Shown: positions 8,698 to 18,049 of the stretch, piece by piece
Layout: the number at the start of each line of letters is the position of its first letter
Position numbering within the stretch: the first letter of the stretch is position 1
Assembly: GCA_035627675.1 (NCBI GenBank)
Contig: DASPLH010000061.1
Span: 1-50,572, forward strand
Direction: 5' to 3'
From: DASPLH01 sp035627675
Lineage (GTDB): Bacteria > Acidobacteriota > Terriglobia > Terriglobales > Acidobacteriaceae
Length of the DNA stretch: 50,572 nt
Position numbers and translations under genes: made by a program
The notes under the pieces: model-generated
What the model was told of the DNA's origin: nothing
Databases searched by the model: none
What the model saw: only the letters and a program-made list of their open reading frames with translations

Positions 8698-8925
8698 CTA
8701 CTGTGCAGGACGCGTCTGCAACGACTCCGCGATCTCGTTCAGCGCGGTCTGGATGCGATCCAGTTCGGCCTGGGCCGTGTCGTTCCATTCTGCGAGGCGG
8801 TCCGGAGCTTCATTCACGCGAGCCATGACCCATCCGATTGCGCGGCGGCCGCGATCCGAAAACAACAGCGCACCAAGACTTCCTAGTCCTACAACCGTCA
8901 GCGGCAAAGCCCAACTCTTGCGCAT
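8698..8925 (-). CDS. Small membrane-anchored protein, YtxH-like
   Basis: A 75-residue protein with one N-terminal hydrophobic segment (LPLTVVGLGSLGALLF, about residues 7-22) followed by a basic FSDRGRRAIGW motif and a charged amphipathic helix to the end. This resembles the small YtxH-type envelope proteins, whose function is unknown. A strong GGAGGGGGA precedes the ATG at 8925. It shares the terminator at 8654-8679 with the convergent gene. Confidence 0.65.
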   Translation of the reverse strand: MRKSWALPLTVVGLGSLGALLFSDRGRRAIGWVMARVNEAPDRLAEWNDTAQAELDRIQTALNEIAESLQTRPAQ

Positions 8926-9096
8926 GCTCCCCCTCCAGACCTTCTTTGACGCAACTTACCTTCAATTAGATTCAGGCGCAACAAAATTGCGAGTACCGCG
9001 TTGGATTCCCTATCAAACTAAAGTACCGGATCGGTACCATGTTGAACGCAACCATCGTGTCGCGTCGCACGTCGGCAAATCTCAGTGGAGCAACGA

Positions 9097-9819
9097 ATGA
9101 AAAGATCCCTGCTGTTCCTCGCCGTTGTGTTTCTCTCGTCCCTCACTCTCCTGGCGCAGACCGCTCCGTACCCCTGGACGTCGCCTCGCGACAACATCAC
9201 CGTCAGTTCCGACGGCAAGTTCGAAGCCGACCCTGACACGGCCGTCATTCAGTTCAACATCGCAGCGCAGGAAAACGAACTCAAGGCCGCCCACGAACGC
9301 GCCGCCCGCGCCGCCGAAGAAATCCGGCAGACGCTGCGCGCCAACGGCATCGACCCGAAACAGGCCCAGATCGGTTCCTTCCAGGTCGAACCCGTGTACG
9401 ACTACCGCCAGCCCAAGCGCAAGCTCGTCGGCTACCGCGTGAACAGCAGCGTCACCCTCAAGCTCAAGGACTTTGCCAAGGTCGCGCCTATCGCCACCGC
9501 CTTCGGGCAAATGGACGTGACCGGAACGCAGAACATCTCCTATATCCTCGACAACATCGACGCCGCCAAGACCAGGGCCATCCAGGACGCCTTCCGGCGC
9601 GCGCGCGGCAACGCCGAAACCGTCGCCACCGCCAGCGGACGCCAACTGGGCCTGCTCGCCAAGGCCACGGTGGACACCTTCGATCAGCCGCCGCCCATGC
9701 CCATGATGATGAAGACCATGCGTGCCGAGGCCGCCGACGCGCCCGCGCCAACGCAGGACTTCAGCCCGGAGAAAATCACCATCACGGCAAGAGTAACGGC
9801 CGAATTCCTGCTGAAGTAA
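9097..9819 (+). CDS. Exported SIMPL-domain (DUF541) protein
   Basis: A 240-residue protein with a Sec signal peptide (MKRSLLFLAVVFLSSLTLLA, cleavage near A/Q). The mature part is a SIMPL/DUF541 domain: ITVSSDGKFEADPDTAVIQF, then VEPVYDYRQPKRKLVGYRVN, then AFRRARGNAETVATASGRQL. Family members (for example BP26/OMP28 and YggE) are periplasmic and form oligomeric rings; their role is linked loosely to stress tolerance. The ATG at 9097 has GGAG 8 nt upstream; the ATG at 9085 does not. A terminator follows at 9861. Confidence 0.88.
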   Translation: MKRSLLFLAVVFLSSLTLLAQTAPYPWTSPRDNITVSSDGKFEADPDTAVIQFNIAAQENELKAAHERAARAAEEIRQTLRANGIDPKQAQIGSFQVEPVYDYRQPKRKLVGYRVNSSVTLKLKDFAKVAPIATAFGQMDVTGTQNISYILDNIDAAKTRAIQDAFRRARGNAETVATASGRQLGLLAKATVDTFDQPPPMPMMMKTMRAEAADAPAPTQDFSPEKITITARVTAEFLLK

Positions 9820-9860
9820 ACAAATTGAAGTGAGCAAACGAAGCACATCTAGGCTTGGGT

Positions 9861-9898
9861 GCCCTACCCTACTCGCGCAGCGAGAGGGTGGGGCTTTT
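9861..9898 (+). terminator. Intrinsic terminator after the SIMPL-domain gene
   Basis: Stem GCCCTACCCT/AGGGTGGGGC with one G-T wobble, extended inside by CTCGC/GCGAG, then CTTTTGC. Confidence 0.75.
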
Positions 9899-9969
9899 GC
9901 TTGTTGCGTCCTCTGAGCGAGGAAGCACAATGGTCTGTTCCGGAATCCTGAGAGAGGCAACAGTTTGTC

Positions 9970-10001
9970 GTCCTGAGCGAAGCGAAGGACCCGCTGTTCC
10001 T
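9970..10001. repeat. Short form of family A repeat
   Basis: CGTCCTGAGCGAAGCGAAGG followed by ACCCGCTGTTCC. A degraded longer copy begins at about 9909. A similar short form recurs at 45642. Confidence 0.65.
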
Positions 10002-10097
10002 CCGAAACCTTGTTCCCGGAGTCCGCTGTTCCGCCGGAGACTTTCCTTCGTCGTATAGTAGGCGGCCGATACGGACCAAGGCAGTAGAGGAGACAAG

Positions 10098-10514
10098 ATG
10101 ATGCGCGTTATGGTCATGGTGAAGGCAACAAAGGACAGCGAAGCGGGCGTGATGCCCTCGACCGAACTGCTCGAGGCCATGGGCAAGTACAACGAAGAAT
10201 TGGCCAACGCCGGCATCATGCTCGCCGGCGAGGGACTGCAGCCGTCGGCCAAAGGCAAGCGCGTAGCCTTCGACGGTCCCAAGCGCACCGTGATCGACGG
10301 TCCCTTCTCGGAAACCAATGAGTTGGTCGCCGGCTTCTGGCTGTGGAATGTGAAAGACATGGAGGAAGCCGTCGAGTGGGTGAAGCGCTGCCCGAATCCG
10401 ATGCCCGGCCCGAGCGAGATCGAAATCCGGCCGTTGTACGAGATGGCCGACTTCGGCGAAGCCCTGACGCCGGAAGGCGCCGAACTGCACGACCGAACCC
10501 GCGAGAAGCTTTAA
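10098..10514 (+). CDS. YciI/DGPF-domain protein
   Basis: A 138-residue YciI-like (DGPFAETKE) protein. The diagnostic block is TVIDGPFSETNELVAGFWLW, followed by EEAVEWVKRCPNP. These ferredoxin-like alpha/beta proteins are often encoded beside ECF41-type sigma factors in acidobacteria and actinobacteria, and their biochemical role is unsettled. No signal peptide, so cytoplasmic. GAGGAGAC lies 8 nt before the first of two ATGs (10098 and 10101). No neighbour suggests a pathway. Confidence 0.88.
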   Translation: MMRVMVMVKATKDSEAGVMPSTELLEAMGKYNEELANAGIMLAGEGLQPSAKGKRVAFDGPKRTVIDGPFSETNELVAGFWLWNVKDMEEAVEWVKRCPNPMPGPSEIEIRPLYEMADFGEALTPEGAELHDRTREKL

Positions 10515-10538
10515 CGCACCGCTGGGTTCTCCATTCCG

Positions 10539-10935
10539 TCATCCTGAGCGAGTTGGGTGCTCTTCAGCTCCGGCTCACCCACATTTGCTCGCTTCGCGAG
10601 CAGATGTGGGGCACCAACGGCTCTTGCCACCTCGCAGATCGGACAGTCGCGCATAGGTGCCCCACGTCCGCCCTCTTTTGGCGAACGTGGGAAATAGATT
10701 GTGTTGAGTGCCCTTCAGTTCCGGCTCGCCCACATTTGCTCGCTTCGCGAGCAGATGTGGGGCACCAACGGCTCTTGCCACCTCGCAGATGGGACTCACA
10801 CCAGTCCCGCGCAGGTGCCCCACGTCCGCCCTCTTTTGGCGAACGTGGGAATAGATTGCGGTGGGTGCACATCAGCTCCGGCTCGCCCACATTTGCTCGC
10901 TTCGCGAGCAGATGTGGGGCACCAACGCTCTTGCA
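10539..10935. repeat. Tandem array of about 151-157-bp units, each with two hairpins (family B repeats)
   Basis: Three tandem units begin at equivalent points 10578, 10729 and 10886 (spacings 151 and 157 bp). Each starts with a palindrome, CCCACATTTGCTCG with CGAGCAGATGTGGG. The first two then have a second hairpin, CCCCACGTCCGCC with GGCGAACGTGGG. The third copy is cut after its first hairpin. The array lies in a 471-bp gap that has no gene of its own; the open frames across it only reflect the repeats. Its left edge is a stub of a family A repeat at 10539. Confidence 0.9.
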
Positions 10936-10985
10936 CCTCAAAAGGAAAGGCGTGCTCGCGCACGCCTTCTCTAAGCGAACGAGTC

Positions 10986-11729
10986 CTAATTTCTCATCGC
11001 CCGATGCGTGTCAATCGTGATCGGACGCTCCAACACCATCTCCACCGTACTTCCGCTTTCGAGCCTCAGATCCGGGCCTCGCGAGAACAACATGGTCGCC
11101 AACCCCACTGCGGCACCCGCTCCGCTTCCGATCGCCACTCCCTTGCCGCCGCCACGTGCCGCGATGCCGCCGATGGCGGCGCCGGTCGCGGTCGTGCTGG
11201 CCACCCGGGTCGCATCCTTGCCCTTTCCGCCTTCGCCGAGCATCGTGCCCTCTTCGTCTTTCATCGTTGACGTTTCAGAACCCGGGACGTTGTCCACCGC
11301 TCCCGGCAACATCACCGTGTATCCCGACGGGAAGATCATCGACGTGAAGTGCACCAGCAGTTCCGAGCGGCCCTTTACGCGTCCGGCGCGTTGGGTCCTG
11401 GTGATCACGCCTTGCACGTAGGTTCCGGCCGGAACCACGATCCTGCCATTGACCACCACCGGGAAGCTGGTCTCCGCGTACACGGAATCGCCCTCACGCG
11501 CGTTCTTGGTCGAAATCGCGTGCTTGAGAACCAGCGGAATCTTCGTCCCAGCGGCGAGCACCAGGCCCTTCGCCGCTTTGGGTTGATTCAGTACGTCGGG
11601 TGGATTCAGTACTTCGGGTTGATTCAACTGCGGCTTCATCTCCGCCGACGGCTGGGCGGGCGCTTCTTGCGCCAAGGCCATACCGCCGAACACCGCCACC
11701 GTCGCAATCACTGCCCTAACTGTGCGCAT
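10986..11729 (-). CDS. Exported protein with TrbI/VirB10-like C-terminal region
   Basis: A 247-residue protein with a signal peptide (to about ALAQ, residue 21). A short proline/asparagine run follows (LNQPEVLNPPDVLNQP), then a beta-rich domain: GTKIPLVLKHAISTKNAREG, VVNGRIVVPAGTYVQGVI, and a glycine-rich GAAIGGIAARGGGKG segment. The order of motifs is like the C-terminal part of TrbI/VirB10, but there is no conjugation gene nearby. Similar stand-alone proteins appear in acidobacteria without known function. Start 11729 is chosen because GGGAGGA lies directly upstream; an ATG at 11759 lacks this. Probably periplasmic. Confidence 0.7.
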   Translation of the reverse strand: MRTVRAVIATVAVFGGMALAQEAPAQPSAEMKPQLNQPEVLNPPDVLNQPKAAKGLVLAAGTKIPLVLKHAISTKNAREGDSVYAETSFPVVVNGRIVVPAGTYVQGVITRTQRAGRVKGRSELLVHFTSMIFPSGYTVMLPGAVDNVPGSETSTMKDEEGTMLGEGGKGKDATRVASTTATGAAIGGIAARGGGKGVAIGSGAGAAVGLATMLFSRGPDLRLESGSTVEMVLERPITIDTHRAMRN

Positions 11730-11804
11730 AGTTCCTCCCGGCCTACTGCCTCCCAACACCGCTCCGCCGCTGAAGTTCCGGACTTCGAGTCCACTGCGAT
11801 GAAA

Positions 11805-14189
11805 TCAATACAACAGGTACTTCGCCCGAACGGTCATGAATTCGTCCAGCTTCTCGCGCTGCTCTTCCGCAATGCGCCTGGGATCGTCGCCGTGCTTCAG
11901 CCCCTCGAGCGCCTGGCGATTGACCAGCAACTCGTGCAGCCTGTCGGCGTTGTACTGCTCGGGGTAGAGCTTCATCAGCGCCGAGACCAGTTCCAACCCC
12001 AGCTCCGCCGAATCCAGCGTGTTGCGATCCGTGACGATGATGTTCACTCCGCGGCAAACCTGGTTCGCATAGTTGCTGGAGGCTGGAGTGAACTGCATCG
12101 GCACGAACCGCACGCCCGCCGGCTTTCGCGCATTCAGGTACGCCGCAAACTGCCGCGCATCGATCCAGGGCGCGCCCAGCACTTCAAACGGCGTGTCCGT
12201 CCCGCGCCCCACGGAAACATTCGTGCCCTCCACCAGCGCCACACCCGGATACAGTGTCGCGGCCGTGAGGCCTCGCATGTTGGGCGAAGGATTCGTCCAT
12301 GTCAATCCAGTAGAGTCGAACCAGTCGCCCCGGAGCCATCCCTGCATCTTGACCACGGTCAGTTCCGCCCCGATGCCCCGCTCCGCGTTGAACATCGTCG
12401 CCAGCTCGCCCACGGTCATCCCGTGCCGCACTGGAACCGGGTGGTAGTTCACAAACGACCGCCGGTCGCCATCGGACACCAGGCCCTGCACCGTCGCGCC
12501 CGTAATCGGGTTCGGGCGGTCCAGCACGACCATCCGCACCCCGGCCTCGGCACACGCCTCAAGGAAATAGCCGAGCGTGGTCTCGTAGGTGTACCAGCGT
12601 GCCCCGGCATCCTGCACATCGAAGATCACCGCGTCGAGCCCGCGCAGGTTCTCCTGCTTCGGACGCCGCTGCTCATCCTTGGCGCCGTACACGCTGTACA
12701 CCGGCACGCCGGTTGCAAGGTCGCGCGTGTTCGCGATGTCCGTCGTGTCCAGCACGCCGGCGACACCGTGTTCCGGACTGAAGATTGCCACCAATTCCAC
12801 GCCCGGCGTGCTGCGAACGACGTCGATCGTCCTGCGCCCCGCCAGATCAAGGCCGGTCTGGTTGGTCAGGATGCCGACCCGCACCGCTCGTCCCGGAGCC
12901 AACTGCTTTAGCGTCGCAAACCCCTCGGCCGCCAGAATGTCAATCCCGTTCCTGACTTCGCCGTTCCGCGTCGTGAGCGAGCGCGCGCCAGCCATGGTCT
13001 CGTTGTAGCCCGTGATGCGCGCAAGCCGCTGCTTTGCGCCGTCACTCGGGTTCAGCTTCAGCGCCGCAGCCACCGCCGAGGCAAGCCTTGTTCGCAGGCT
13101 GATGATCGGAGCCCCCGGATGTGCCTGAAGCCTCGGGTGGACGGCATTGGCCAGCAGCAGCACGAACGTTTTCGTCGCCGGGTCGCTCCACAGGGACGTT
13201 CCCGTGAACCCCGTATGGCCGAAGCTTCCCACCGGCAGCAGTTCGCCGCGGTTGCTCGAGAACGGCGAATCGATGTCCCAGCCGATTCCGCGCAGCACCG
13301 TCATATTGGCCGGTTGCTGCGGAGTCGTCATCTTCTCCAGCGCGGCGGCCGAGGTCACGAACTTCCCATCCAGCATCGTCTGCGCGAACTTCGCCACGTC
13401 GTCGGCGGTCGAGAACAATCCCGCGTGCCCCGCCACGCCGCCCATCCTCCGCGCCGTCGGATCGTGAACCACTCCGCGCAGCATCCGCCGGTTCTCGTCA
13501 TACTCCGTCGGAGCGATCCTCGGCGTCCACGCCGCCGGAGGCGCGAATCGTGTCTCGCTCATTCCCAGGGGGACGAAGATGTTCTTGTCGGCATACGCGT
13601 CGAGCGACATGCCCGTGACGCGCTCGATCAGAGCTCCCAGCACGATGAAATTGATGTCGCTGTAACGGAATTCCGAGCCCGGCGGCGCAACCGGCTTCTC
13701 GTCGAATGCGAGACGGTAGGCCGTGTCTTTGCCCGCCCACGGCTGGGCAAGGTCAAGATCCTCGCGCAGCCCCGAGTAGTGCGTCGCCAGTTGCCGAACC
13801 GTGATCTGCTCTTTGCCGTTGCGCGCGAACTCCGGCAGGTATCGCCCGACAGGGTCGTTCAGCTTCACCTGCCCGCGCTCGACCAGTTGCATCAACGCCG
13901 TCGCGGTCACAAGGCACTTCGTCAGCGAGGCGGCGTCGAAAACCGTATCTGCCGTCATCGCCTCGCGCGCGGGCTCCAACGAACGCGACCCGTAGGCCTT
14001 GCGCCAGGCAATTTCTCCGTCATGCCCGACCACGACAACCGCGCCCGGAATCTCCCCGGCGGCAATCGACCGGCCGACTATGTCGTCGATGACGCGAAGA
14101 TCAGGCACGTCCTGCGCAGCAGCAGGAGTACGCAACGAGAGGAAGAGGAGGAAGAGGGCCGTCGAGATGAGCGCAGAAGAGCGACGCAT
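11805..14189 (-). CDS. Fused AmiE-like serine hydrolase and NamZ-like (DUF1343) exo-muramidase
   Basis: A 794-residue exported protein with signal peptide MRRSSALISTALFLLFLSLR, cleaved near AAAQ. Residues about 30-390 form a serine beta-lactamase/esterase domain with S88-LT-K91 and the FRYSDINFIVLG block. Residues about 410-794 form a DUF1343 domain with ILTNQTGLD, IFSPEHG, VFDVQD-like IFDVQDAGARWYTYE, DRPNPI and EGTNVSVGRGTD. NamZ, a DUF1343 enzyme, removes terminal MurNAc from peptidoglycan fragments. In Bacillus the separate genes nagZ, amiE (a beta-lactamase-family amidase) and namZ are adjacent. Here the AmiE- and NamZ-like parts are one chain, which suggests coupled peptide removal and MurNAc release in the periplasm. 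Activity is inferred. Confidence 0.88.
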   Translation of the reverse strand: MRRSSALISTALFLLFLSLRTPAAAQDVPDLRVIDDIVGRSIAAGEIPGAVVVVGHDGEIAWRKAYGSRSLEPAREAMTADTVFDAASLTKCLVTATALMQLVERGQVKLNDPVGRYLPEFARNGKEQITVRQLATHYSGLREDLDLAQPWAGKDTAYRLAFDEKPVAPPGSEFRYSDINFIVLGALIERVTGMSLDAYADKNIFVPLGMSETRFAPPAAWTPRIAPTEYDENRRMLRGVVHDPTARRMGGVAGHAGLFSTADDVAKFAQTMLDGKFVTSAAALEKMTTPQQPANMTVLRGIGWDIDSPFSSNRGELLPVGSFGHTGFTGTSLWSDPATKTFVLLLANAVHPRLQAHPGAPIISLRTRLASAVAAALKLNPSDGAKQRLARITGYNETMAGARSLTTRNGEVRNGIDILAAEGFATLKQLAPGRAVRVGILTNQTGLDLAGRRTIDVVRSTPGVELVAIFSPEHGVAGVLDTTDIANTRDLATGVPVYSVYGAKDEQRRPKQENLRGLDAVIFDVQDAGARWYTYETTLGYFLEACAEAGVRMVVLDRPNPITGATVQGLVSDGDRRSFVNYHPVPVRHGMTVGELATMFNAERGIGAELTVVKMQGWLRGDWFDSTGLTWTNPSPNMRGLTAATLYPGVALVEGTNVSVGRGTDTPFEVLGAPWIDARQFAAYLNARKPAGVRFVPMQFTPASSNYANQVCRGVNIIVTDRNTLDSAELGLELVSALMKLYPEQYNADRLHELLVNRQALEGLKHGDDPRRIAEEQREKLDEFMTVRAKYLLY

Positions 14190-14309
14190 TCAGGGACTTT
14201 CGAACTTCCGGATTGAGAGTTTTTCGAATTAGAAACATACCAGCGCGATCGATGGTTGCAATCCGAAAATCCGGAAATTCCCGCAATCCGAAAATCGGCG
14301 AAAGCAAAA

Positions 14310-14335
14310 CGGGCCGAAGCAAAAGCTCCAGCCCG
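14310..14335 (-). terminator. Imperfect intrinsic terminator of the P-loop kinase gene
   Basis: GGGC/GCCC and AGC/GCT arms with internal mismatches and an AAAA loop. On the minus strand it is followed by GTTTTGC. Confidence 0.55.
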
Positions 14336-14361
14336 CATGTTTTCCCGTTTTTCCGATTCCC

Positions 14362-15327
14362 CTACTCTTCCGGCTCCGCGATCGGCTCCTCGGCGCGCGG
14401 TTCCTGTTTGCGCAGGCGCACGATCGTGATCTTGCCGAAACCCTCCTCGAACTTCGGAGGCCTCAGCTTGTTCGCCATGCGGATCATCACGTCGTCCGGC
14501 ACATTCCGCGAGCGCCGGCGGTTGCGTTCCATGCAGATTTCTGCCGGAACATCGAAGAACACCGCGTGCGCCTCGTATCCGAAGTCCTTCGCCATCTTGA
14601 TCCAGCTATGGCGCTCCTTCGGGGACAGGTTGGTCGCATCGATATAGTTCATCGGACGCCCCGCCACCAGCCGCATCCGCAGCATGTAACGCAAGGTCGA
14701 GAACACCAGGTCCTGATGACGCTGTTCCGTTGCGTCGTCGAAAAGAAGGCCGCGCACGAGATCGCTCGAGAGCGGGATAAGGTTGTGACGCCGGAACCAC
14801 GAGCTCTTGCCCGAGCCCGGCAGTCCGATCGCCAGCACCACCGCGCCCCGCGGAGCCTTCTCCTTGCGCCGGCTCGGTGCCGGAGCCGGTGTGGCGTCGG
14901 CTTCGCCGTCGGGAATCGCCGCGTCCACTTCCGCGGCCTCGCCCGTCGGCAAGCCGGGCTTAATCGGAGCCACCGGCGTAGCGGTTTCGGAAGGTTGCCC
15001 TTGCTGCTTCCCTTTACGGCTGCGTCCCCCGCGTCCACGACGCCGCGAGCGATCGCGCCGGCTCGACTTCTCTGCCTGTGCCGGCTCTTGCTCGCCGTCG
15101 GTCGGGTCCTGTTCGGGCTGCGCCTCATAGACAGGTTCCGGCCGTGGCTCGGCTGCGCGGCTTTCGCGTGGGGCGCTGCCGCCCTCGGGAGCCCAATCGC
15201 CGGCCTCGCGGTCCAAAAAGGTGGGTTGCAGCGGTGTCGGCTGCTGTTGATCCTGTTCGTTGCTGGCCGGGGCGTTGCCACCGGCCTTGTTGCGCCGCTT
15301 CATGCGGTCGCGCATCCACTTGCGCAT
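14362..15327 (-). CDS. P-loop kinase (polynucleotide-kinase-like) with Arg-rich disordered N-terminus
   Basis: Residues 1 to about 160 are low-complexity: acidic and glutamine stretches, then a very basic SRRDRSRRRGRGGRSRKGK tract of RGG type likely to bind RNA or DNA. The remaining half is an AAA_33/T4 PNK-like kinase domain with Walker A GLPGSGKSS (about 168-176), PLSSDLVRG, YIDATNLSPKERHSW and the arginine-rich lid ERNRRRSRNVPDDV. Such domains phosphorylate 5' ends of nucleic acids or small substrates. The protein is cytoplasmic. The start is uncertain: ATGs at 15354, 15327 and 15315 are all in frame, and none has a clear ribosome site; 15327 is chosen by composition. Divergent from gap. 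Confidence 0.78.
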   Translation of the reverse strand: MRKWMRDRMKRRNKAGGNAPASNEQDQQQPTPLQPTFLDREAGDWAPEGGSAPRESRAAEPRPEPVYEAQPEQDPTDGEQEPAQAEKSSRRDRSRRRGRGGRSRKGKQQGQPSETATPVAPIKPGLPTGEAAEVDAAIPDGEADATPAPAPSRRKEKAPRGAVVLAIGLPGSGKSSWFRRHNLIPLSSDLVRGLLFDDATEQRHQDLVFSTLRYMLRMRLVAGRPMNYIDATNLSPKERHSWIKMAKDFGYEAHAVFFDVPAEICMERNRRRSRNVPDDVMIRMANKLRPPKFEEGFGKITIVRLRKQEPRAEEPIAEPEE

Positions 15328-15464
15328 ACGGGACTTATACCACGTTGCACACATCCCGGGCGAGAGCAGCCGGTGAAATCAGAGGTCACGAACGTGGTGC
15401 GGGCGGCCAAGCCCCGGACGGGAACAACATTCTTGCCCGGCGTTTCTCTCGTGCCGCTCTCGCT

Positions 15465-15493
15465 TTGCCCCACTGTGCGCCGGATGCTACCAT
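15465..15493 (+). promoter_or_regulatory. Candidate sigma-70 promoter of gap
   Basis: TTGCCC (15465-15470), a 17-bp spacer and TACCAT (15488-15493). Each hexamer matches four of six consensus bases. It lies about 95 bp upstream of the gap ATG. Confidence 0.45.
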
Positions 15494-15589
15494 TTTCTGT
15501 TTTGTGGAGCGGGTGCCGTTTCTCTCTGAACTCTGTCCGCAACGTTAGCCGGCTCCATCAGCCGTTCTCTACTCTGCCTGGAGGCAAGC

Positions 15590-16600
<1,011 letters not shown>

Positions 16601-16605
16601 CGATT

Positions 16606-16631
16606 TGAGGGAGCGGCACGCCGCTCCCTCC
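16606..16631 (+). terminator. Hairpin between gap and pgk
   Basis: Arms GAGGGAGCGGC and GCCGCTCCCTC separated by only a few bases. No T-run follows, so it is more likely an mRNA-stability or attenuation element than a full terminator. Confidence 0.5.
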
Positions 16632-16710
16632 TCCTCTCAACTTCAGTCGTGAGGTGGTTATGCGCGATTCCTCCGCTAGCCCCGCTGCAAAGTCACTCAA
16701 AGAGACTCCC

Positions 16711-17919
16711 ATGTCCAAACTTTCCATCCGCGACCTGCAACTCGGCAACAATCGGATCTTCATGCGCGTGGACTTCAACGTCCCGCTCGACAACGGCCGC
16801 GTGTCCGACGACACGCGTATCCGCGAGACGCTGCCCACCATCGAGTACGCCCTGCGCCACGGCGCGAAGCTCATCCTCGCCTCGCACCTCGGACGCCCCA
16901 AGGGCAAGCCCGACCCGAAGTACAGCCTTAAACCCGTCGCCGAGCGCCTGCGCATCCTGCTCGACGAAAAAATGGGACGCGGCCAGAACGTGGGATTTTC
17001 GCCTGACTGCATCGGAATGCAAGCCGAGGAACTGGCCGGCAACCTCGAGAAGGGCCAGGCCCTGCTGCTCGAGAACGTTCGCTTCCACGCCGAAGAAGAG
17101 GCCAACGATCCCAAGTTCTCCGAGCAACTGGCGAAACTCTGCGATTACTACGTCAACGACGCATTCGGGTCCGCGCACCGCGCGCACGCTTCCACTGAAG
17201 GCATCACGCACCACGTCACCAAGTCCGCCGCCGGCCTGCTGATGGAGAAGGAACTCGAATACCTGGGCAAGGCCACGGCCGATCCCGAGAAGCCCTTCAT
17301 CGCCATCCTGGGCGGAGCCAAGGTCAGCGACAAGATCGGCGTCATCCGCAACCTGATCAACAAGGTTGACGCGCTCATCATCGGCGGAGGCATGGCCTAC
17401 ACCTTCCTGAAGGCGCAAGGCCAGGAAGTCGGCAAGTCGCTCGTCGAAGCCGACAAACTCGATCTCGCCAAGGAACTGCTGGCCGAAGCGAAATCCCGCA
17501 ACGTCCGTCTGCTGCTGCCGGTGGACCACGTCGTCGCCGACAAACTCGACGCCAGCGCGCAAGCCAGGCAGATTGGCGAAGGCCAACCGATTCCGGCCGA
17601 TATGATGGCCCTCGACATCGGTCCGGCCAGCGTCGCGCTCTTCTCAGAGGAGATCAGCGCCGCGCGCACGATTGTCTGGAACGGCCCAATGGGTGTCTTC
17701 GAAATCGAGCAGTTCTCCAGGGGCACCACGAAGATTGCCGAGGCTGTCGCGGATAATCCCGGCGCCGCGTCCATCGTCGGCGGCGGAGACAGTGTCGCTG
17801 CCGTTAAGAAAGCGGGCGTCTCCGATCGCATCACGCACATCTCCACCGGCGGCGGAGCTTCGCTCGAATTTCTCGAAGGCAAGAAGCTGCCCGGCGTCGA
17901 AGCCCTCACGAATAAATAA
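16711..17919 (+). CDS. pgk: Phosphoglycerate kinase
   Basis: A complete 402-residue cytosolic PGK transferring phosphate from 1,3-bisphosphoglycerate to ADP. N-terminal substrate-site features are RVDFNVPLDNG, DTRIRETLPTI and SHLGRPKG. C-terminal nucleotide-site features are AILGGAKVSDKIGVI, WNGPMGVFE and GGGDSVAA. The start at 16711 matches the typical family N-terminus and has AAAGAGA upstream; an ATG at 16660 with GAGG before it would add 17 residues. It sits 110 bp after gap and 130 bp before tpiA, probably in one transcript. Confidence 0.97.
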   Translation: MSKLSIRDLQLGNNRIFMRVDFNVPLDNGRVSDDTRIRETLPTIEYALRHGAKLILASHLGRPKGKPDPKYSLKPVAERLRILLDEKMGRGQNVGFSPDCIGMQAEELAGNLEKGQALLLENVRFHAEEEANDPKFSEQLAKLCDYYVNDAFGSAHRAHASTEGITHHVTKSAAGLLMEKELEYLGKATADPEKPFIAILGGAKVSDKIGVIRNLINKVDALIIGGGMAYTFLKAQGQEVGKSLVEADKLDLAKELLAEAKSRNVRLLLPVDHVVADKLDASAQARQIGEGQPIPADMMALDIGPASVALFSEEISAARTIVWNGPMGVFEIEQFSRGTTKIAEAVADNPGAASIVGGGDSVAAVKKAGVSDRITHISTGGGASLEFLEGKKLPGVEALTNK

Positions 17920-17925
17920 GTCTGA

Positions 17926-18040
17926 GCTTCTGAGGTACTGAGGTTCTAAGGCACTGGGTTCAGAGACGTATCAGCACCTCAGCACCTAAGTACCTCAGTA
18001 CCTCGTCTGGCTCAGTAGCTCAGACCTCAGCAGCTCTTTC
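17926..18040. repeat. ACCTCAG-word repeat and long inverted repeat between pgk and tpiA
   Basis: The gap is built from variants of CTGAGGT and ACCTCAG. A perfect 13-bp inverted pair, GAGGTACTGAGGT (17932-17944) and ACCTCAGTACCTC (17992-18004), could close a hairpin with a 47-nt loop. The same words occur at 2863-2903 and 7297-7320. Confidence 0.65.
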
Positions 18041-18049
18041 AAGGAACTC

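Noticed and set aside
10539..10935. CRISPR array
   Set aside because: Units are about 150 bp, spacers are not unique, and there are no cas genes.
10343..11020. Open frames of 80-225 residues across the 10.5-kb repeats
   Set aside because: They exist on both strands and follow the repeat period; none has a family likeness or ribosome site.
10986..11729. Conjugation or type IV secretion locus
   Set aside because: Only the C-terminal part of one protein is TrbI-like and no other transfer gene is present.
11349..12911. 520-residue plus-strand frame opposite the muramidase fusion
   Set aside because: Arginine/histidine-rich shadow of the real minus-strand gene, without domains.
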